Made by a program: the position numbers and the translations under genes
Notes under the pieces: model-generated
What the model was told of the DNA's origin: nothing
The model's database searches: none
What the model saw: only the letters and a program-made list of their open reading frames with translations
From: Streptomyces eurocidicus
GTDB taxonomy: Bacteria > Actinomycetota > Actinomycetes > Streptomycetales > Streptomycetaceae
DNA: 64,000 bases
NCBI RefSeq assembly: GCF_002891295.1
Contig: NZ_LGUI01000003.1
Coordinates: 868,001 to 932,000, forward strand
Direction of reading: 5' to 3'
Shown here: positions 43,769-52,647 of the stretch, piece by piece
How positions within the stretch are numbered: position 1 is the first letter of the stretch
How the letters are laid out: each line of letters opens with the position of its first letter

Positions 43769-44980
43769 TCACATCGGCATGCGGGCGACCGTCAGCAGGT
43801 ACGTCCCGTAGAAGAACGAGAGCCCGGCCAGCGCGCCGACCGTCACGACGACGGTGCGCGGCCGGGCTCTGGCCATGGCCACGGCGGCCGGGAGCAGCAG
43901 CGGGAAGGCCGGCAGCAGGAAGCGCGGTTTGGACGCGAAGTAGCTGGAGCCGCCGACGGCGATCACGACGAGCACCAGCGCGTAGACGAACAGGACCGCG
44001 GGCGGCCGGTCGAGCAGCAGCAGGACGAGGCAGACCACGGCGACGGCGATGACGGCCATGGTCATGTAGTACGCCATGGAGTCCCGGCCGGTGATCAGGT
44101 GCCGGATGAAGCCCAGGGCGTTCACGCCGAAGTCGAAGCGCGAGCCCCACAGCCGCTGCACCTCGAAGTAGCCGAGGGGCCCGCCGCCGGAGCGGTACCC
44201 GGCCCAGACGACGTAGCCGGCCCAGCCCACCGGGGCGAGTGCCGCGCTCGCCCACACCCGCCAGTCGGTGCGCGAGCGCCGGTCCTGGCACAGGGTGAGG
44301 GCGGCCGCGCAGATCACCGCGGCGGCCACCGCGACCGCGTTGGGGCGGGAGAGCCCGGCGAGCAGCGCGAGCGCCCCGGCCCACACCGGGCGGCCGGTGA
44401 CCACGGCGTAGAGCGCCCAGACGGCGAGGGCCGTCATCAGCGGTTCGGTGTACGCCATCGATTCCACGATCGCGTGCGGCAGCAGCCCCCACAACACCAC
44501 GAGCAGCGTGCCCACCCGGCGGCAGTGCAGCAGCTCGCCGACCGCGTAGATGCCCCAGGCCGCCGCTCCGGCCGAGAGCCAGGCGACGAGCAGCCCGGCG
44601 GAGACGACGGTGAGCGGCAGGACGACCGTGACGGCGTGGACCAGTCCGGGGAAGAGCGGGAAGAACGCCAGGTCGTTGAAGACCACTCCACGGGTGGTGA
44701 GCGAGGGCAGGATCAGCCCGTAGCCGTGCCGGGCGATGCCCGCGTACCAGATGCCGTCCCAGGAGTGGCCGAGCAGCGTGCGCGGGTGGCGGCCGATCCA
44801 CCACGCCCAGCCGGCCATCATCGCCATGCCGGTCAGCCGGGCGCCCGCGTAGAGCGCGAGCGCCGGCGCGGCCCGGCGCAGCGCGTCGCGCACCCGGTCG
44901 AGGCGGCGCTCATGGGCACCGCCCGCCGTGGGGCGCGGTTCCGGTGCCTCGCGGACGGGCACGGCGGTGTCGGCTGACAC
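43769..44980 (-). CDS. PIG-V-like polyprenol-dependent mannosyltransferase
   Basis: 403 residues from the GTG at 44980, chosen for the GGAGGTG SD upstream. After a soluble ~45-residue N-terminus come about nine helices. The first loop has SWDGIWYAGIARHGYG, the acidic WDxxWY motif of GPI-mannosyltransferase-II/PIG-V type GT-C enzymes; AYTEPLMTALAVWALY and LLAGLSRPNAV are also typical. It would transfer a sugar from a polyprenyl phosphate to an acceptor outside the membrane. Acceptor unknown. Confidence 0.8.
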   Translation of the reverse strand: MSADTAVPVREAPEPRPTAGGAHERRLDRVRDALRRAAPALALYAGARLTGMAMMAGWAWWIGRHPRTLLGHSWDGIWYAGIARHGYGLILPSLTTRGVVFNDLAFFPLFPGLVHAVTVVLPLTVVSAGLLVAWLSAGAAAWGIYAVGELLHCRRVGTLLVVLWGLLPHAIVESMAYTEPLMTALAVWALYAVVTGRPVWAGALALLAGLSRPNAVAVAAAVICAAALTLCQDRRSRTDWRVWASAALAPVGWAGYVVWAGYRSGGGPLGYFEVQRLWGSRFDFGVNALGFIRHLITGRDSMAYYMTMAVIAVAVVCLVLLLLDRPPAVLFVYALVLVVIAVGGSSYFASKPRFLLPAFPLLLPAAVAMARARPRTVVVTVGALAGLSFFYGTYLLTVARMPM

Positions 44981-45375
44981 GGGGGCACCTCCGGTGCGGG
45001 CCCGGCCCGGCGCCGCGGGGCGGCGGGCCGGTCGTGGCCCGGGTACGGGCGGGGGCAGGGGCGGGTACGGACCGGGCGCCGGTCCCGGCACCCCGTGCGC
45101 GCGGATGACGGCGCCGATCTCGGCATACCGACCATGCGGCGCGCATCTCGCGCGCGCGACCCGGAACGCCCGTGCGCGGTGCGCTTTCCACCCGCTCGGC
45201 GGGCATCGCGGAGTGTCGGCGCCACCCGGCGCCCGGGGTGTGCTGCGCGCGTGGGTGTCCTGGTCCGCGCCCCCGGGGCCCGCCTATCGTGAGGCGATCC
45301 ATGGGCTGAAACGAACATAGGCCGGACGGACATCGACTTACCGACTTGATTCACGAACGTGGAAAGCGGGATCGC
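44981..45375. other. 395-bp divergent intergenic region, no gene seen
   Basis: It lies between the mannosyltransferase (minus) and aminotransferase (plus) starts. The left two thirds is GC-rich without consistent codon bias in any frame. The right end (45300-45370) is AT-richer and probably contains the aminotransferase promoter, but no hexamer pair with proper spacing was convincing. Confidence 0.5.
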
Positions 45376-46542
45376 ATGAATTCGGAATGGAGCCCGGCGG
45401 CACGGGTACGGGGCATGGGCGCGTCGGTCTTCACGGAGATGACGGAGCTCGCCCGGGAGACCGGCGCCGTCAACCTCGGCCAGGGCGTGCCGGAGCTGGC
45501 CGCGCCGGAGAGCCTGCTGAAGGACGTCGCGGCGGCGGTCCTCGGGGGCGCCAACCAGTACCCGCCCGCCGTGGGCTTCCCGGCGCTGCGCGAGGCGGTC
45601 GCGGCCCACCAGGCCCGGCGGTACGGGCTGGAGTACGACCCGCGGGACGAGGTGCTGGTGACCACGGGCGCCACGGAGGCGATCGCGGCGGCGCTGCTGG
45701 CGCTGTGCGACCCCGGTGACGAAGTGCTCGCCTTCGACCCCTGCTACGACGCCTATCCGGCGGTCGCCAGGTTCGCGGGCGCCACCCTGGTGCCCGTGCC
45801 GCTGGCCCTGGACGGCGACGCGTTCGCCCTGGACGTGGCGGCGCTGCGGGCCGCGATCACCCCGCGCACCCGGGTGCTGGTGCTCAACACCCCGCACAAC
45901 CCGACGGGGAAGGTCTTCACCGCGGCGGAGCTGGCGGCCGTCGCCGAGGTGTGCCGGGAGCACGGGCTGACGGTGGTGACGGACGAGGTGTACGAACACC
46001 TCGTCTACGACGGCCGGCACCGGTCGATCGCCGCGCTGCCGGGGATGCGGGAGCGGACGCTCACCCTCTCGTCCGCGGGCAAGACGTTCAACGTCACGGG
46101 CTGGAAGGTCGGCTGGGTGTGCGGCCCGGCAGAGCTGGTCGCGGCGGTCGGCGCGGCGAAGCAGTTCCTGACGTACGCCTCCGGCACGCCCTATCAGGAG
46201 GCGCTCGCGCGGATGCTGGGGGGAGTGGAGGCGTGGGCGGAGGAGCTCAGGAGCACCCTGCGGCGCAACCGCGACATCCTGAGCGAGGGGCTCACGCGTG
46301 CGGGGCTGCGCCCCTTCCGCGCGGAGGCGGGCTATTTCGTCCAGGCCGACGTCCGCGCGTGGGGTTACCCGGACGGCGTGCGATTCTGCCGTGAACTCCC
46401 GCTGCGCGCCGGGGTGGTGGCCATTCCCACGTCCGCCTTCTATCTGCGCCCCGACGCGCCCTCCTCTCTCGTGCGTTTCTCGTTCTGCAAGCGTGAAGAA
46501 TCCGTGCGCACGGCGGTGGAGAAGCTGATTCAGGCTATTTGA
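45376..46542 (+). CDS. Class I/II PLP-dependent aminotransferase
   Basis: 388 residues from the ATG. The fold-type I landmarks are clear: VNLGQGVPELAAPESL, YPPAVGFPALREAV, LVLNTPHNPTGKVFT, VTDEVYEHLVYDG, and the PLP lysine in SSAGKTFNVTGWKVGW. This resembles the DapC/methionine/kynurenine aminotransferase subgroup. Kynurenine as substrate is possible because kynA, kynU and kynB lie 12 kb away, but the genes are not linked in an operon and other 2-oxo acid pairs fit equally. It is monocistronic. Confidence 0.85.
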   Translation: MNSEWSPAARVRGMGASVFTEMTELARETGAVNLGQGVPELAAPESLLKDVAAAVLGGANQYPPAVGFPALREAVAAHQARRYGLEYDPRDEVLVTTGATEAIAAALLALCDPGDEVLAFDPCYDAYPAVARFAGATLVPVPLALDGDAFALDVAALRAAITPRTRVLVLNTPHNPTGKVFTAAELAAVAEVCREHGLTVVTDEVYEHLVYDGRHRSIAALPGMRERTLTLSSAGKTFNVTGWKVGWVCGPAELVAAVGAAKQFLTYASGTPYQEALARMLGGVEAWAEELRSTLRRNRDILSEGLTRAGLRPFRAEAGYFVQADVRAWGYPDGVRFCRELPLRAGVVAIPTSAFYLRPDAPSSLVRFSFCKREESVRTAVEKLIQAI

Positions 46543-46584
46543 TCAGGAGATTTGCAGCTGGCCCATGCTTGATCGCATATGCGT

Positions 46585-46610
46585 CCGGCGGGTTGTGGAC
46601 CGCCCGCCGG
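46585..46610. terminator. Hairpin after aminotransferase gene
   Basis: CCGGCGGG and CCCGCCGG form an 8-bp GC stem with a 10-nt loop, 43 bp after the stop. Confidence 0.55.
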
Positions 46611-46623
46611 TCACATTGATTCT

Positions 46624-46640
46624 GAACAGTTGAACTGTTC
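46624..46640. promoter_or_regulatory. 17-bp perfect palindrome, possible operator
   Basis: GAACAGTT and AACTGTTC flank a single G. The site is AT-rich for this genome and lies in a long non-coding gap. The bound protein is unknown; the spacing is wrong for a LexA box. Confidence 0.45.
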
Positions 46641-46880
46641 GGCCCTCGCGTGGATGGAAAGCACGATGAGATGGGTAAAAACGCTGTGGGCGCCGGTCAA
46701 TTCATGATTCCCTCTCATTCAGAGACACGTTTCAGAGACGACTCCTCTCGGAATCCTCGGAATCACTGTCCTCGGATCCCACGGAACCCCCCTCTGTGGG
46801 CATGAGCCGGCGCACTCGAAGACCCTGGTCCTCCTCGGCGGGCCGGCCCACCCTCCCCTGCGTGCTTGCGGAGCCGACCC

Positions 46881-47399
46881 ATGCTCACCACCCTCAAGAC
46901 CACCTACACCGATACCCGTGCCGCCGATCTCGCCTGGTGTCTGGGGAAGGACCCCCTCCCAGCGCTGGCCGTCCTCGATCTGCGGCTCGCCGACTCCCTC
47001 GTCCAGCTGCGCCTGCTCGGCGCCTCCCACCAGGTCCTCCTCGAAGAGGGCGACGGCGTCTGCTCGGAGACCGTGGCCTGTCTGCCCGGCAGCGCCACCC
47101 CGCTGCCGCTGGGCGTGGCCAAACGCGTCGGGGCCTGGGAGTACGAGTTCGCCGCACGGATAGAAACGCTCTCGCGCGGCTCCTTCGCGGGCCGGGCGCA
47201 GGAGTTGCTCGCCCTTGTCGCCGAACACCCGTACGGCCTGGCGGGAACCTTCCCGGGCAGCCCGCACGCCTTCACCGCGCTGCTCGCCCAGCGCTGCGAG
47301 GGCCAGGTCAGCTGGCGCACCTGGCACGCCTATCCGCAGGAGGGGCGCCTGGTCGCCACCCGCACGCGGGTGGGCGCACGCGCGGCTGCTCCCCTCTAG
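46881..47399 (+). CDS. DUF2617 family protein
   Basis: 172 residues from the ATG with GGAG seven nt upstream. DLRLADSLVQLRLLGASHQVLLEE, CLPG, GAWEYEFAARIETLSRGSF, LVAEHPYGLAGTFPGSPHAF and WRTWHAYPQ follow the DUF2617 pattern of actinobacteria. The family has no assigned function. It often lies next to a spermidine-synthase-like gene, as here (94 bp downstream), suggesting a shared task. Confidence 0.8.
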   Translation: MLTTLKTTYTDTRAADLAWCLGKDPLPALAVLDLRLADSLVQLRLLGASHQVLLEEGDGVCSETVACLPGSATPLPLGVAKRVGAWEYEFAARIETLSRGSFAGRAQELLALVAEHPYGLAGTFPGSPHAFTALLAQRCEGQVSWRTWHAYPQEGRLVATRTRVGARAAAPL

Positions 47400-47493
47400 G
47401 GCTCGCTCCGTGCTCCCGGACGGTCATGGAACACCTGTAATAAACCCTTGTGGGTGACAAAAGGTTGTCGGATCGTGACGTAGCGTTCCCGGC

Positions 47494-49086
47494 ATGATCT
47501 ACCGCCCGGTACCGGCGCGGCTGCCCGTACCGGCCGGGCTCGGCCGCCTCGTGGTCCTGACCACCGTCTTCGTCTGCGCCGCCTGCGGGTTGGTGTACGA
47601 GCTGGAGCTGGTCGCCCTGGCCTCGTACCTCATCGGCGACTCCGTCACCCAGGCGTCCGTCGTGCTCTCGGTGATGGTCTTCGCGATGGGCATCGGCTCG
47701 CTGCTCGCCAAGCGCTTACGGAGCCGCGCCGCCCTGGGGTTCGCCGCGGTCGAGGCCGCGCTCGCGCTGGTCGGCGGCCTCTCGGCGATGGCGCTCTACG
47801 CCTGCTTCGCCTGGTTCGGCCAGGCGCGCCTGGCCCTGGTGGGCTTCTCGCTGGCCATCGGGGTGCTGATCGGCGCCGAGGTGCCCCTGCTGATGACGCT
47901 CATCCAGCGCATCCGGCGGCAGGACGCGGGCGGCGCCGTCGCCGACCTCTTCGCCGCGGACTACGTCGGCGCCCTCGTCGGCGGGCTCGCCTTCCCGTTC
48001 CTCCTGCTGCCCGTGCTGGGGCAGTTGACGGGCGCGCTGCTCACCGGCGGGGTCAACGCCGTCGCGGGCGGCGCCCTGGTGCTCTGGCTCTTCCGCGGCG
48101 ATCTGAGCGTCCGGGCCCGCTGGGCGCTCCTCGTGGCCAACGGCCTGGTGCTGGCCGTCCTGGCCGTCGGCTCGGCCCTCACCGTCCCCTTCGAACGGGC
48201 CGCGCGCCACGCCGTCTACGGCGGGGACGTGCGGGTGGCCGTGCAGTCGGGCGTGCAGGAGGTCGTGCTCACGGGCGGCGGCCGCACCGGCCGTCCCCTC
48301 TCCCTCTTCCTGGACGGCAGGCTGAAGGTCTGCGGGGAGGACGAATTCCGTTACCACGAGGCCCTGGTGCACCCCGCGATGTCCGGCCCGCACCGCCGGG
48401 TGCTGGTCCTCGGCGGCGGCGACGGCCTCGCCGTCCGCGAACTCCTGCGCTACGGCGACGTAGAGCGGGTCACGGTCGTCGAAGTCGACCCCGCCGTCCT
48501 GCGGTTGGCGCGCACCGACCCCGACCTCGTCGCGCTCAACCGCGCCGCCTACCGCGATCCCCGCGTGCGCGTCGTGACCGCCGACGCCTTCGAGTGGCTG
48601 CGCGCCCTGCCCGCCGGCGCGCCCCCGTACGACGTGGTGGTCTCCGACCTCCCCGACCCCGGCATCACACCCAGCACCAAGCTGTACTCCCAGGAGTTCT
48701 ACGGCCTGGTGGAGCGCCGGCTGGCCCCCGGCGGTCGGCTCGCCATCCACGCCGGCACGGTCGACGTCCGCCCGCAGGTCTTCTGGACGGTCGACGCCAC
48801 GGTCCGCTCCCTGGGCCTGACCAGCCGGCCGTACCGGGTGAGCGGCAGGGGCTTCAGCACGGGCCCGGACCGCACGTCCCGGCGGTCCGGGGCGCACGGC
48901 GGTGGCGCGGGCTGGAGCTTTCTGCTGGTGTCCCGCGAGTCGCTGTGGCTGCGGCTGCCGCCGGTGCGGCCGTACCTCCAGTCGCTGTCGCCGAGGGGGC
49001 TGACCGAGGCGTGGCGGGCGGCCGAGCGGGGCCGGGAGCCGGGCATGCTGCCGTCGACGCTGATGCACCCGCGGTACGCGGACTGA
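47494..49086 (+). CDS. Membrane-bound spermidine synthase-like protein
   Basis: 530 residues. Seven or so helices (about 20-225) precede a Rossmann domain with [44 protein letters not shown] and [11 protein letters not shown], the order seen in aminopropyltransferases. This fusion is frequent in actinobacteria. The usual catalytic D-S/T-x-D appears as SDLPDPG, so true polyamine synthesis is not certain. The start has no SD, but TAGCGT lies 7 nt before the ATG, suggesting a leaderless mRNA. Confidence 0.85.
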   Translation: MIYRPVPARLPVPAGLGRLVVLTTVFVCAACGLVYELELVALASYLIGDSVTQASVVLSVMVFAMGIGSLLAKRLRSRAALGFAAVEAALALVGGLSAMALYACFAWFGQARLALVGFSLAIGVLIGAEVPLLMTLIQRIRRQDAGGAVADLFAADYVGALVGGLAFPFLLLPVLGQLTGALLTGGVNAVAGGALVLWLFRGDLSVRARWALLVANGLVLAVLAVGSALTVPFERAARHAVYGGDVRVAVQSGVQEVVLTGGGRTGRPLSLFLDGRLKVCGEDEFRYHEALVHPAMSGPHRRVLVLGGGDGLAVRELLRYGDVERVTVVEVDPAVLRLARTDPDLVALNRAAYRDPRVRVVTADAFEWLRALPAGAPPYDVVVSDLPDPGITPSTKLYSQEFYGLVERRLAPGGRLAIHAGTVDVRPQVFWTVDATVRSLGLTSRPYRVSGRGFSTGPDRTSRRSGAHGGGAGWSFLLVSRESLWLRLPPVRPYLQSLSPRGLTEAWRAAERGREPGMLPSTLMHPRYAD

Positions 49087-49185
49087 GCGGGTGGGCGGAG
49101 CAGGTGGGTGGAGCAGGTGGGCGGGGCGGGCCGGGTCGCGCGGGCGGCTCACCCGGGCCGGGCGGGCCGGGGCACGGGAGCCGGT

Positions 49186-50118
49186 TCACCCGGGCCCGGG
49201 CGCGTCCTTAGGGCCCGGCCCGTCGCCCTGCCGCAGGGCCGTGCGGAAGGCGCCCGGGGAGCGGCCCTCGCGGTGGTGGAAGAACTTGGAGAAGTTCGCC
49301 GGGTCGTCGAAGCCCACCCGGCCGGCGATCCGGGCCGCCGGCAGATCGCTGTGCGCGAGCAGCCGCTTGGCCTCCAGCATCACCCGCCGGTCGATGAACT
49401 CCTTGGCGCCGACCCCGGCCGCGCACAGCGTGGCGCGCGCGAGGGTGCGGGTGGAGTAGCCGAGGGCACGGGCGTAGTCGGCGACCCGGTGCCGCGTGGC
49501 GAAGTCGCGCTCGACGGCCGCCCGGAAGCGTACGAAGGTGTCGCCCGGGGCGGGGACGCTGCTGCCGGCGTGGGCCGAGAGGTGGGCCAGCCGCAGCACC
49601 AGTGCGGACAGCAGGTGCCGCAGGACCTCGGTGTGCACATCGGCGGGCAGCCCGCCGCCGGTGCGGAAGTCCGACTCCAGATGGCCCACCGCGCAGAAGA
49701 CCGCCTCGCGGTCCGGGCCGACCGGCTGCCACAGCACGGGCCGGAAGGGGTCGTCCGCGACCGCCGCCACGGCCGTGCCGGACGGCAGGAAGCCGGGCTG
49801 CACGAGGACGACGACGCCCTCCGGCTCCGACCCCGGCCGCCCCTCGCCGAACTGCTGCACCTGCCCGGGGCGGACCCACAGCACCGAGCCCGCCTCCAGC
49901 CAGTGGCCGGTGAAGTCCACGGTGTGCCCCGCGGCGCCCGACCGGACGGCGATGATCTGGTGGAAGTCCAGCCGCTGCGGTCTGGCCAGCAGCCCCTCCG
50001 GGGCGCGGCGGCGCAGCTCGGCGAGCGTCATCACCTCGACCCCCGCGGGGGTGCCGGGCGGTGCCTTGTAGGCGAGCTCGACGATCTCTTCATGTCGCTC
50101 GTGTCGCTTTTTCACCAT
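49186..50118 (-). CDS. AraC-family transcriptional regulator
   Basis: 310 residues from the ATG at 50118. An N-terminal cupin-like sensor (LDFHQIIAVRSGAAGHTVDF, WLEAGSVLWVRPGQVQQF) is followed by the two helix-turn-helix DNA-binding domain: VADYARALGYSTRTLARATL, then DLPAARIAGRVGFDDPANFSKFFHHREGRSPGAFR. It is divergent from a DsbA-like gene with a 145-bp gap holding two 17-bp direct repeats, so it probably regulates that gene and itself. Confidence 0.88.
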   Translation of the reverse strand: MVKKRHERHEEIVELAYKAPPGTPAGVEVMTLAELRRRAPEGLLARPQRLDFHQIIAVRSGAAGHTVDFTGHWLEAGSVLWVRPGQVQQFGEGRPGSEPEGVVVLVQPGFLPSGTAVAAVADDPFRPVLWQPVGPDREAVFCAVGHLESDFRTGGGLPADVHTEVLRHLLSALVLRLAHLSAHAGSSVPAPGDTFVRFRAAVERDFATRHRVADYARALGYSTRTLARATLCAAGVGAKEFIDRRVMLEAKRLLAHSDLPAARIAGRVGFDDPANFSKFFHHREGRSPGAFRTALRQGDGPGPKDAPGPG

Positions 50119-50173
50119 GAGAAGACCCGAGCTTACCTGGCTGGGGCCAGAAACCGCGCTTAGCTTGGTCATA

Positions 50174-50208
50174 ACGCACAACAAAGAGTGAACGCGCAAC
50201 AAAGAGTG
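50174..50208. promoter_or_regulatory. Two 17-bp direct repeats, candidate AraC operator
   Basis: ACGCACAACAAAGAGTG and ACGCGCAACAAAGAGTG start 18 bp apart and differ at one base. Direct repeats of this size are the usual binding sites of AraC proteins, and they lie between the regulator and the divergent DsbA-like gene. Confidence 0.65.
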
Positions 50209-50263
50209 TGCGGGGCCCGCGAGGGCCCACCCCCCCCCAGTCGGACGGAACCCAGGGAAAGAC

Positions 50264-50887
50264 ATGGCACAGCACCGGCTCACCTACGCATTCGACGCCT
50301 ACTGCGGCTGGTGCTACGGCTTCGGACCCGCGATCCGGGAGTTCGCCGCCGCGAACGCCGACCGCATCGAGCTCACCGTCCTCAGCGGCGGGCTCTTCAC
50401 CGGCCCGCGGGCACAGCCCGTCGGCGCGTACCCCTTCATCCCACAGGCGGACGCCCGGATCGGCGAGCTGACCGGCGCGGTCTTCGGCGAGGGCTACGCG
50501 AAGGCGTTCGCCGACGGCACGGCCGTGCTCGACTCGGCCGACGCCGCGACGGCCCTCGTCGCCCTGCGGGCGCAGGCACCCGAGCGGACACTGGAGTTCG
50601 CGGGCGCGCTGCAGCGTGCCTGGTACGTCGACGGGCGCCCGCTCTCCGACCCGGCCACGCTCTACGCGGTCGCCGGAGCGGCGGGCGGTGTGGACGCCGA
50701 CGCGGTGGTCGCCGCCTACGCCGACCCCGCCACCCGCCGGACGGCGGAGGCGGAGTTCCGCGAGGCCCGCCGGCTCGGCGTCGACAGCTTCCCCACCTTG
50801 CTGCTGCACACGCCCGGCGGGGTCCGGCGGCTCGGCGGGCCGATGTCCGACGCGCGGACGCTGACCCGCGCCCTCGACCAGCACTGA
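50264..50887 (+). CDS. DsbA-family thioredoxin-fold protein
   Basis: 207 residues with SD AGGGAAAG. YAFDAYCGWCYGFGPA carries a CGWC redox motif at residues 14-17; the middle is the helical insertion of DsbA/FrnE-like proteins, and SFPTLLLHTPGG has the cis-Pro that closes the active site. No signal peptide is present, so it acts in the cytoplasm, as 2-hydroxychromene isomerase/FrnE relatives do. It is followed by an NAD(P)-binding reductase 60 bp on; both are probably under the divergent AraC regulator. Confidence 0.85.
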   Translation: MAQHRLTYAFDAYCGWCYGFGPAIREFAAANADRIELTVLSGGLFTGPRAQPVGAYPFIPQADARIGELTGAVFGEGYAKAFADGTAVLDSADAATALVALRAQAPERTLEFAGALQRAWYVDGRPLSDPATLYAVAGAAGGVDADAVVAAYADPATRRTAEAEFREARRLGVDSFPTLLLHTPGGVRRLGGPMSDARTLTRALDQH

Positions 50888-50947
50888 CCTTCCCTCACCC
50901 CCAGCCTTTCCCCCCCCACACCCCCTTCTCTCCCTAAGGAGCCCCCC

Positions 50948-51598
50948 ATGGCGAAGATCGCTCTCTTCGGTGCCAACGGCACGATCGGCAGCCGCGTGCT
51001 GCGCGAGGCGCTGGACCGCGGCCACCAGGTCACGGCCGTCGTCCGCGACCCCGCCAAGGTCACCGAGACCCACCCCGATCTGACCGTCACCAAGGGCGAC
51101 GTCCTCGACCCGGCGTCGGTGACCGCGGCCGCCCAGGGCCAGGACGTCGTCATCAGCGCCGTCGGCGGCGGCGACGGCCCCGGTCACCTCGCGACCATCG
51201 AGCCGGCCGCGAAGTCCCTGGTCGCCGGTGTGCGCGCGGTCGGCGCCGACGCCCCCCGGCTGATCGCGGTCGGTGGCGCGGGCTCGCTCCGCACCCCCGA
51301 CGGCAAGCAGGTCTGGGACGCCGAGGGCCTCCCCGAGTTCCTCCTCCAGATCATGCACGCGCACGGTGACGCGCTGGACTTCTACCGCACCGTCACCGAT
51401 GTCCGCTGGACCAACGTCAGCCCCGCCGGGCTGATCGAGCCGGGCGAGCGCACGGGCGCGTACCGCACCGGTCTGGAGGACCTGGTGACCGACGAGAACG
51501 GCAAGAGCTGCATCTCCACCGAGGACTACGCCGTGGCCCTGATCGACGAGGTCGAGAAGGCGCAGCACGTCGGCGAGCGCTTCACCGTCGCGTACTGA
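50948..51598 (+). CDS. NAD(P)-binding Rossmann protein (YwnB/NmrA-like)
   Basis: 216 residues with SD AAGGAG. FGANGTIGSRV at residues 7-17 is the GxxGxxG dinucleotide loop; VVRDPAK binds the NADP phosphate; VTKGDVLDP and SAVGG follow in the usual atypical short-chain dehydrogenase order. Without a YxxxK motif it belongs to the NAD(P)H-binding/flavin reductase-like group. With the DsbA-like protein it suggests a redox-stress unit. A terminator hairpin follows. Confidence 0.85.
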   Translation: MAKIALFGANGTIGSRVLREALDRGHQVTAVVRDPAKVTETHPDLTVTKGDVLDPASVTAAAQGQDVVISAVGGGDGPGHLATIEPAAKSLVAGVRAVGADAPRLIAVGGAGSLRTPDGKQVWDAEGLPEFLLQIMHAHGDALDFYRTVTDVRWTNVSPAGLIEPGERTGAYRTGLEDLVTDENGKSCISTEDYAVALIDEVEKAQHVGERFTVAY

Positions 51599-51607
51599 TC
51601 CCCGTAC

Positions 51608-51643
51608 GCCCCGGGAGCGGCGCCGGTGGCACCCTCCCGGGGC
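51608..51643. terminator. Hairpin ending the DsbA-reductase operon
   Basis: GCCCCGGGAG and CTCCCGGGGC are perfect 10-bp arms separated by 16 nt that can pair further internally (CGGCGCCG). Confidence 0.65.
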
Positions 51644-51767
51644 CGCTCCTCCCGGTACCGACACGCTCGGGTTCCATACGCCCACCCGACCCCGACCGGC
51701 CGAAGGCCGGCGGAAAGTTCGACCGGAGAGGCAAGGGTCCGGGGCCTGATGGGTAGGCTCGTTTGTC

Positions 51768-52595
51768 ATGGAGCATGAGGTGTTCGTTCCGTTTCCCGTC
51801 GACTCCGTCCGGCGGGTTCTCGCCGACCCCGCGCGCGTCGTGCGCTGCGTCCCCGGCCTCCAACAGGACGTCGCGGACGCCTCCGGCGCGCTCGTGGCCG
51901 GGCGGCTACGGCTGCGCATAGGCGGCTCGACCATCACCTACCGCGGTTCGCTGCACCTGACCGAGCGCGACGGCGGGTACGACCTGTCGGGCGAGGGCAC
52001 CGAGGTGCGCGGCTCCGGCACGGTGACGCTCACGCTCCGGGGTCTGCTGGAGCACGTCGAGGGCGGCACCCGGCTGGTCTGCGCGGCCACGGTCGGCAGC
52101 GGCGGCCGGCTCGCCGAGTTCGACGGGAAGACCGCGGAGGCCACGGCCCGCCGGCTGCTGGACCGCTTCGCCGCCGCGCTGGCGGAGGAGTTGCGCGAGG
52201 ACGCCGAGGAGGAGGCGGGCGACGGCCCGCGCCTGGAGGGCGGCAGCGTCTTCGACACGGAGGTCCCGGCGCCGTCCCTCGACCCGTCGGCCGATGACGA
52301 CCTCGACGCCGACGACGACCTCGACGACGAGGACGACGACACGGCCGACGGTGCCGAGGACGACGACGAGGACGACGAGACGCCCGCCGCGGAGGCGGCC
52401 CACGCCCGCCGCACGATGATCGGCCGTAGCGCCGAGGAGGTCGACCACGCCCCGCCGAGGGGCCGTTACGCCCCGGTGCCGGCCCCCGAGGCGGCCTCCG
52501 CCACGGCGGCGGCCCTGCGCTGGGCGGCGCCCGCCGCGGCGGTGGCCCTGGCCTCCGCGGTCGTGGTGGGCCGCGTGCTGCGCCGCAGGCGTTAG
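51768..52595 (+). CDS. SRPBCC/CoxG-like protein with acidic linker and C-terminal anchor
   Basis: 275 residues. Residues 1-145 form a START/SRPBCC lipid- or ligand-binding domain of the CoxG type (VFVPFPVDSVRRVLADPARV, CVPGLQQD, RRLLDRFAAALAEELR). A central Asp/Glu stretch (DDDLDADDDLDDEDDD) is followed by a C-terminal helix (LRWAAPAAAVALASAVVVGR) and RRRR, a tail anchor facing the cytoplasm. CoxG proteins assist CO dehydrogenase, but none is nearby, so the ligand is unknown. TAGGCT lies 8 nt before the ATG and no SD is visible. Confidence 0.75.
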   Translation: MEHEVFVPFPVDSVRRVLADPARVVRCVPGLQQDVADASGALVAGRLRLRIGGSTITYRGSLHLTERDGGYDLSGEGTEVRGSGTVTLTLRGLLEHVEGGTRLVCAATVGSGGRLAEFDGKTAEATARRLLDRFAAALAEELREDAEEEAGDGPRLEGGSVFDTEVPAPSLDPSADDDLDADDDLDDEDDDTADGAEDDDEDDETPAAEAAHARRTMIGRSAEEVDHAPPRGRYAPVPAPEAASATAAALRWAAPAAAVALASAVVVGRVLRRRR

Positions 52596-52647
52596 CGGTT
52601 CGGGGTCCGGGCCGCCCGGGTCCGCCTCAGCCCGTAATGTCGGACCC

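Larger units (their letters stand above)
46543..46880. other. 338-bp AT-richer intergenic region
   Basis: No coding bias is seen. It contains a terminator hairpin, a 17-bp palindrome (both listed) and, at 46710-46770, two copies of TCAGAGAC about 15 bp apart and two copies of CTCGGAATC, possible regulator half-sites upstream of the DUF2617 gene. Confidence 0.5.

Noticed and set aside
45095..45292. Small gene in the gap before the aminotransferase
   Set aside because: Arg/Ala/Pro-rich frame with no SD and no codon-position bias; several overlapping frames look equally open.
46624..46640. LexA/SOS box
   Set aside because: The Gram-positive box is GAAC-N4-GTTC; here the outer half-sites are 9 nt apart and the inner ones 1 nt apart, and no SOS gene follows.
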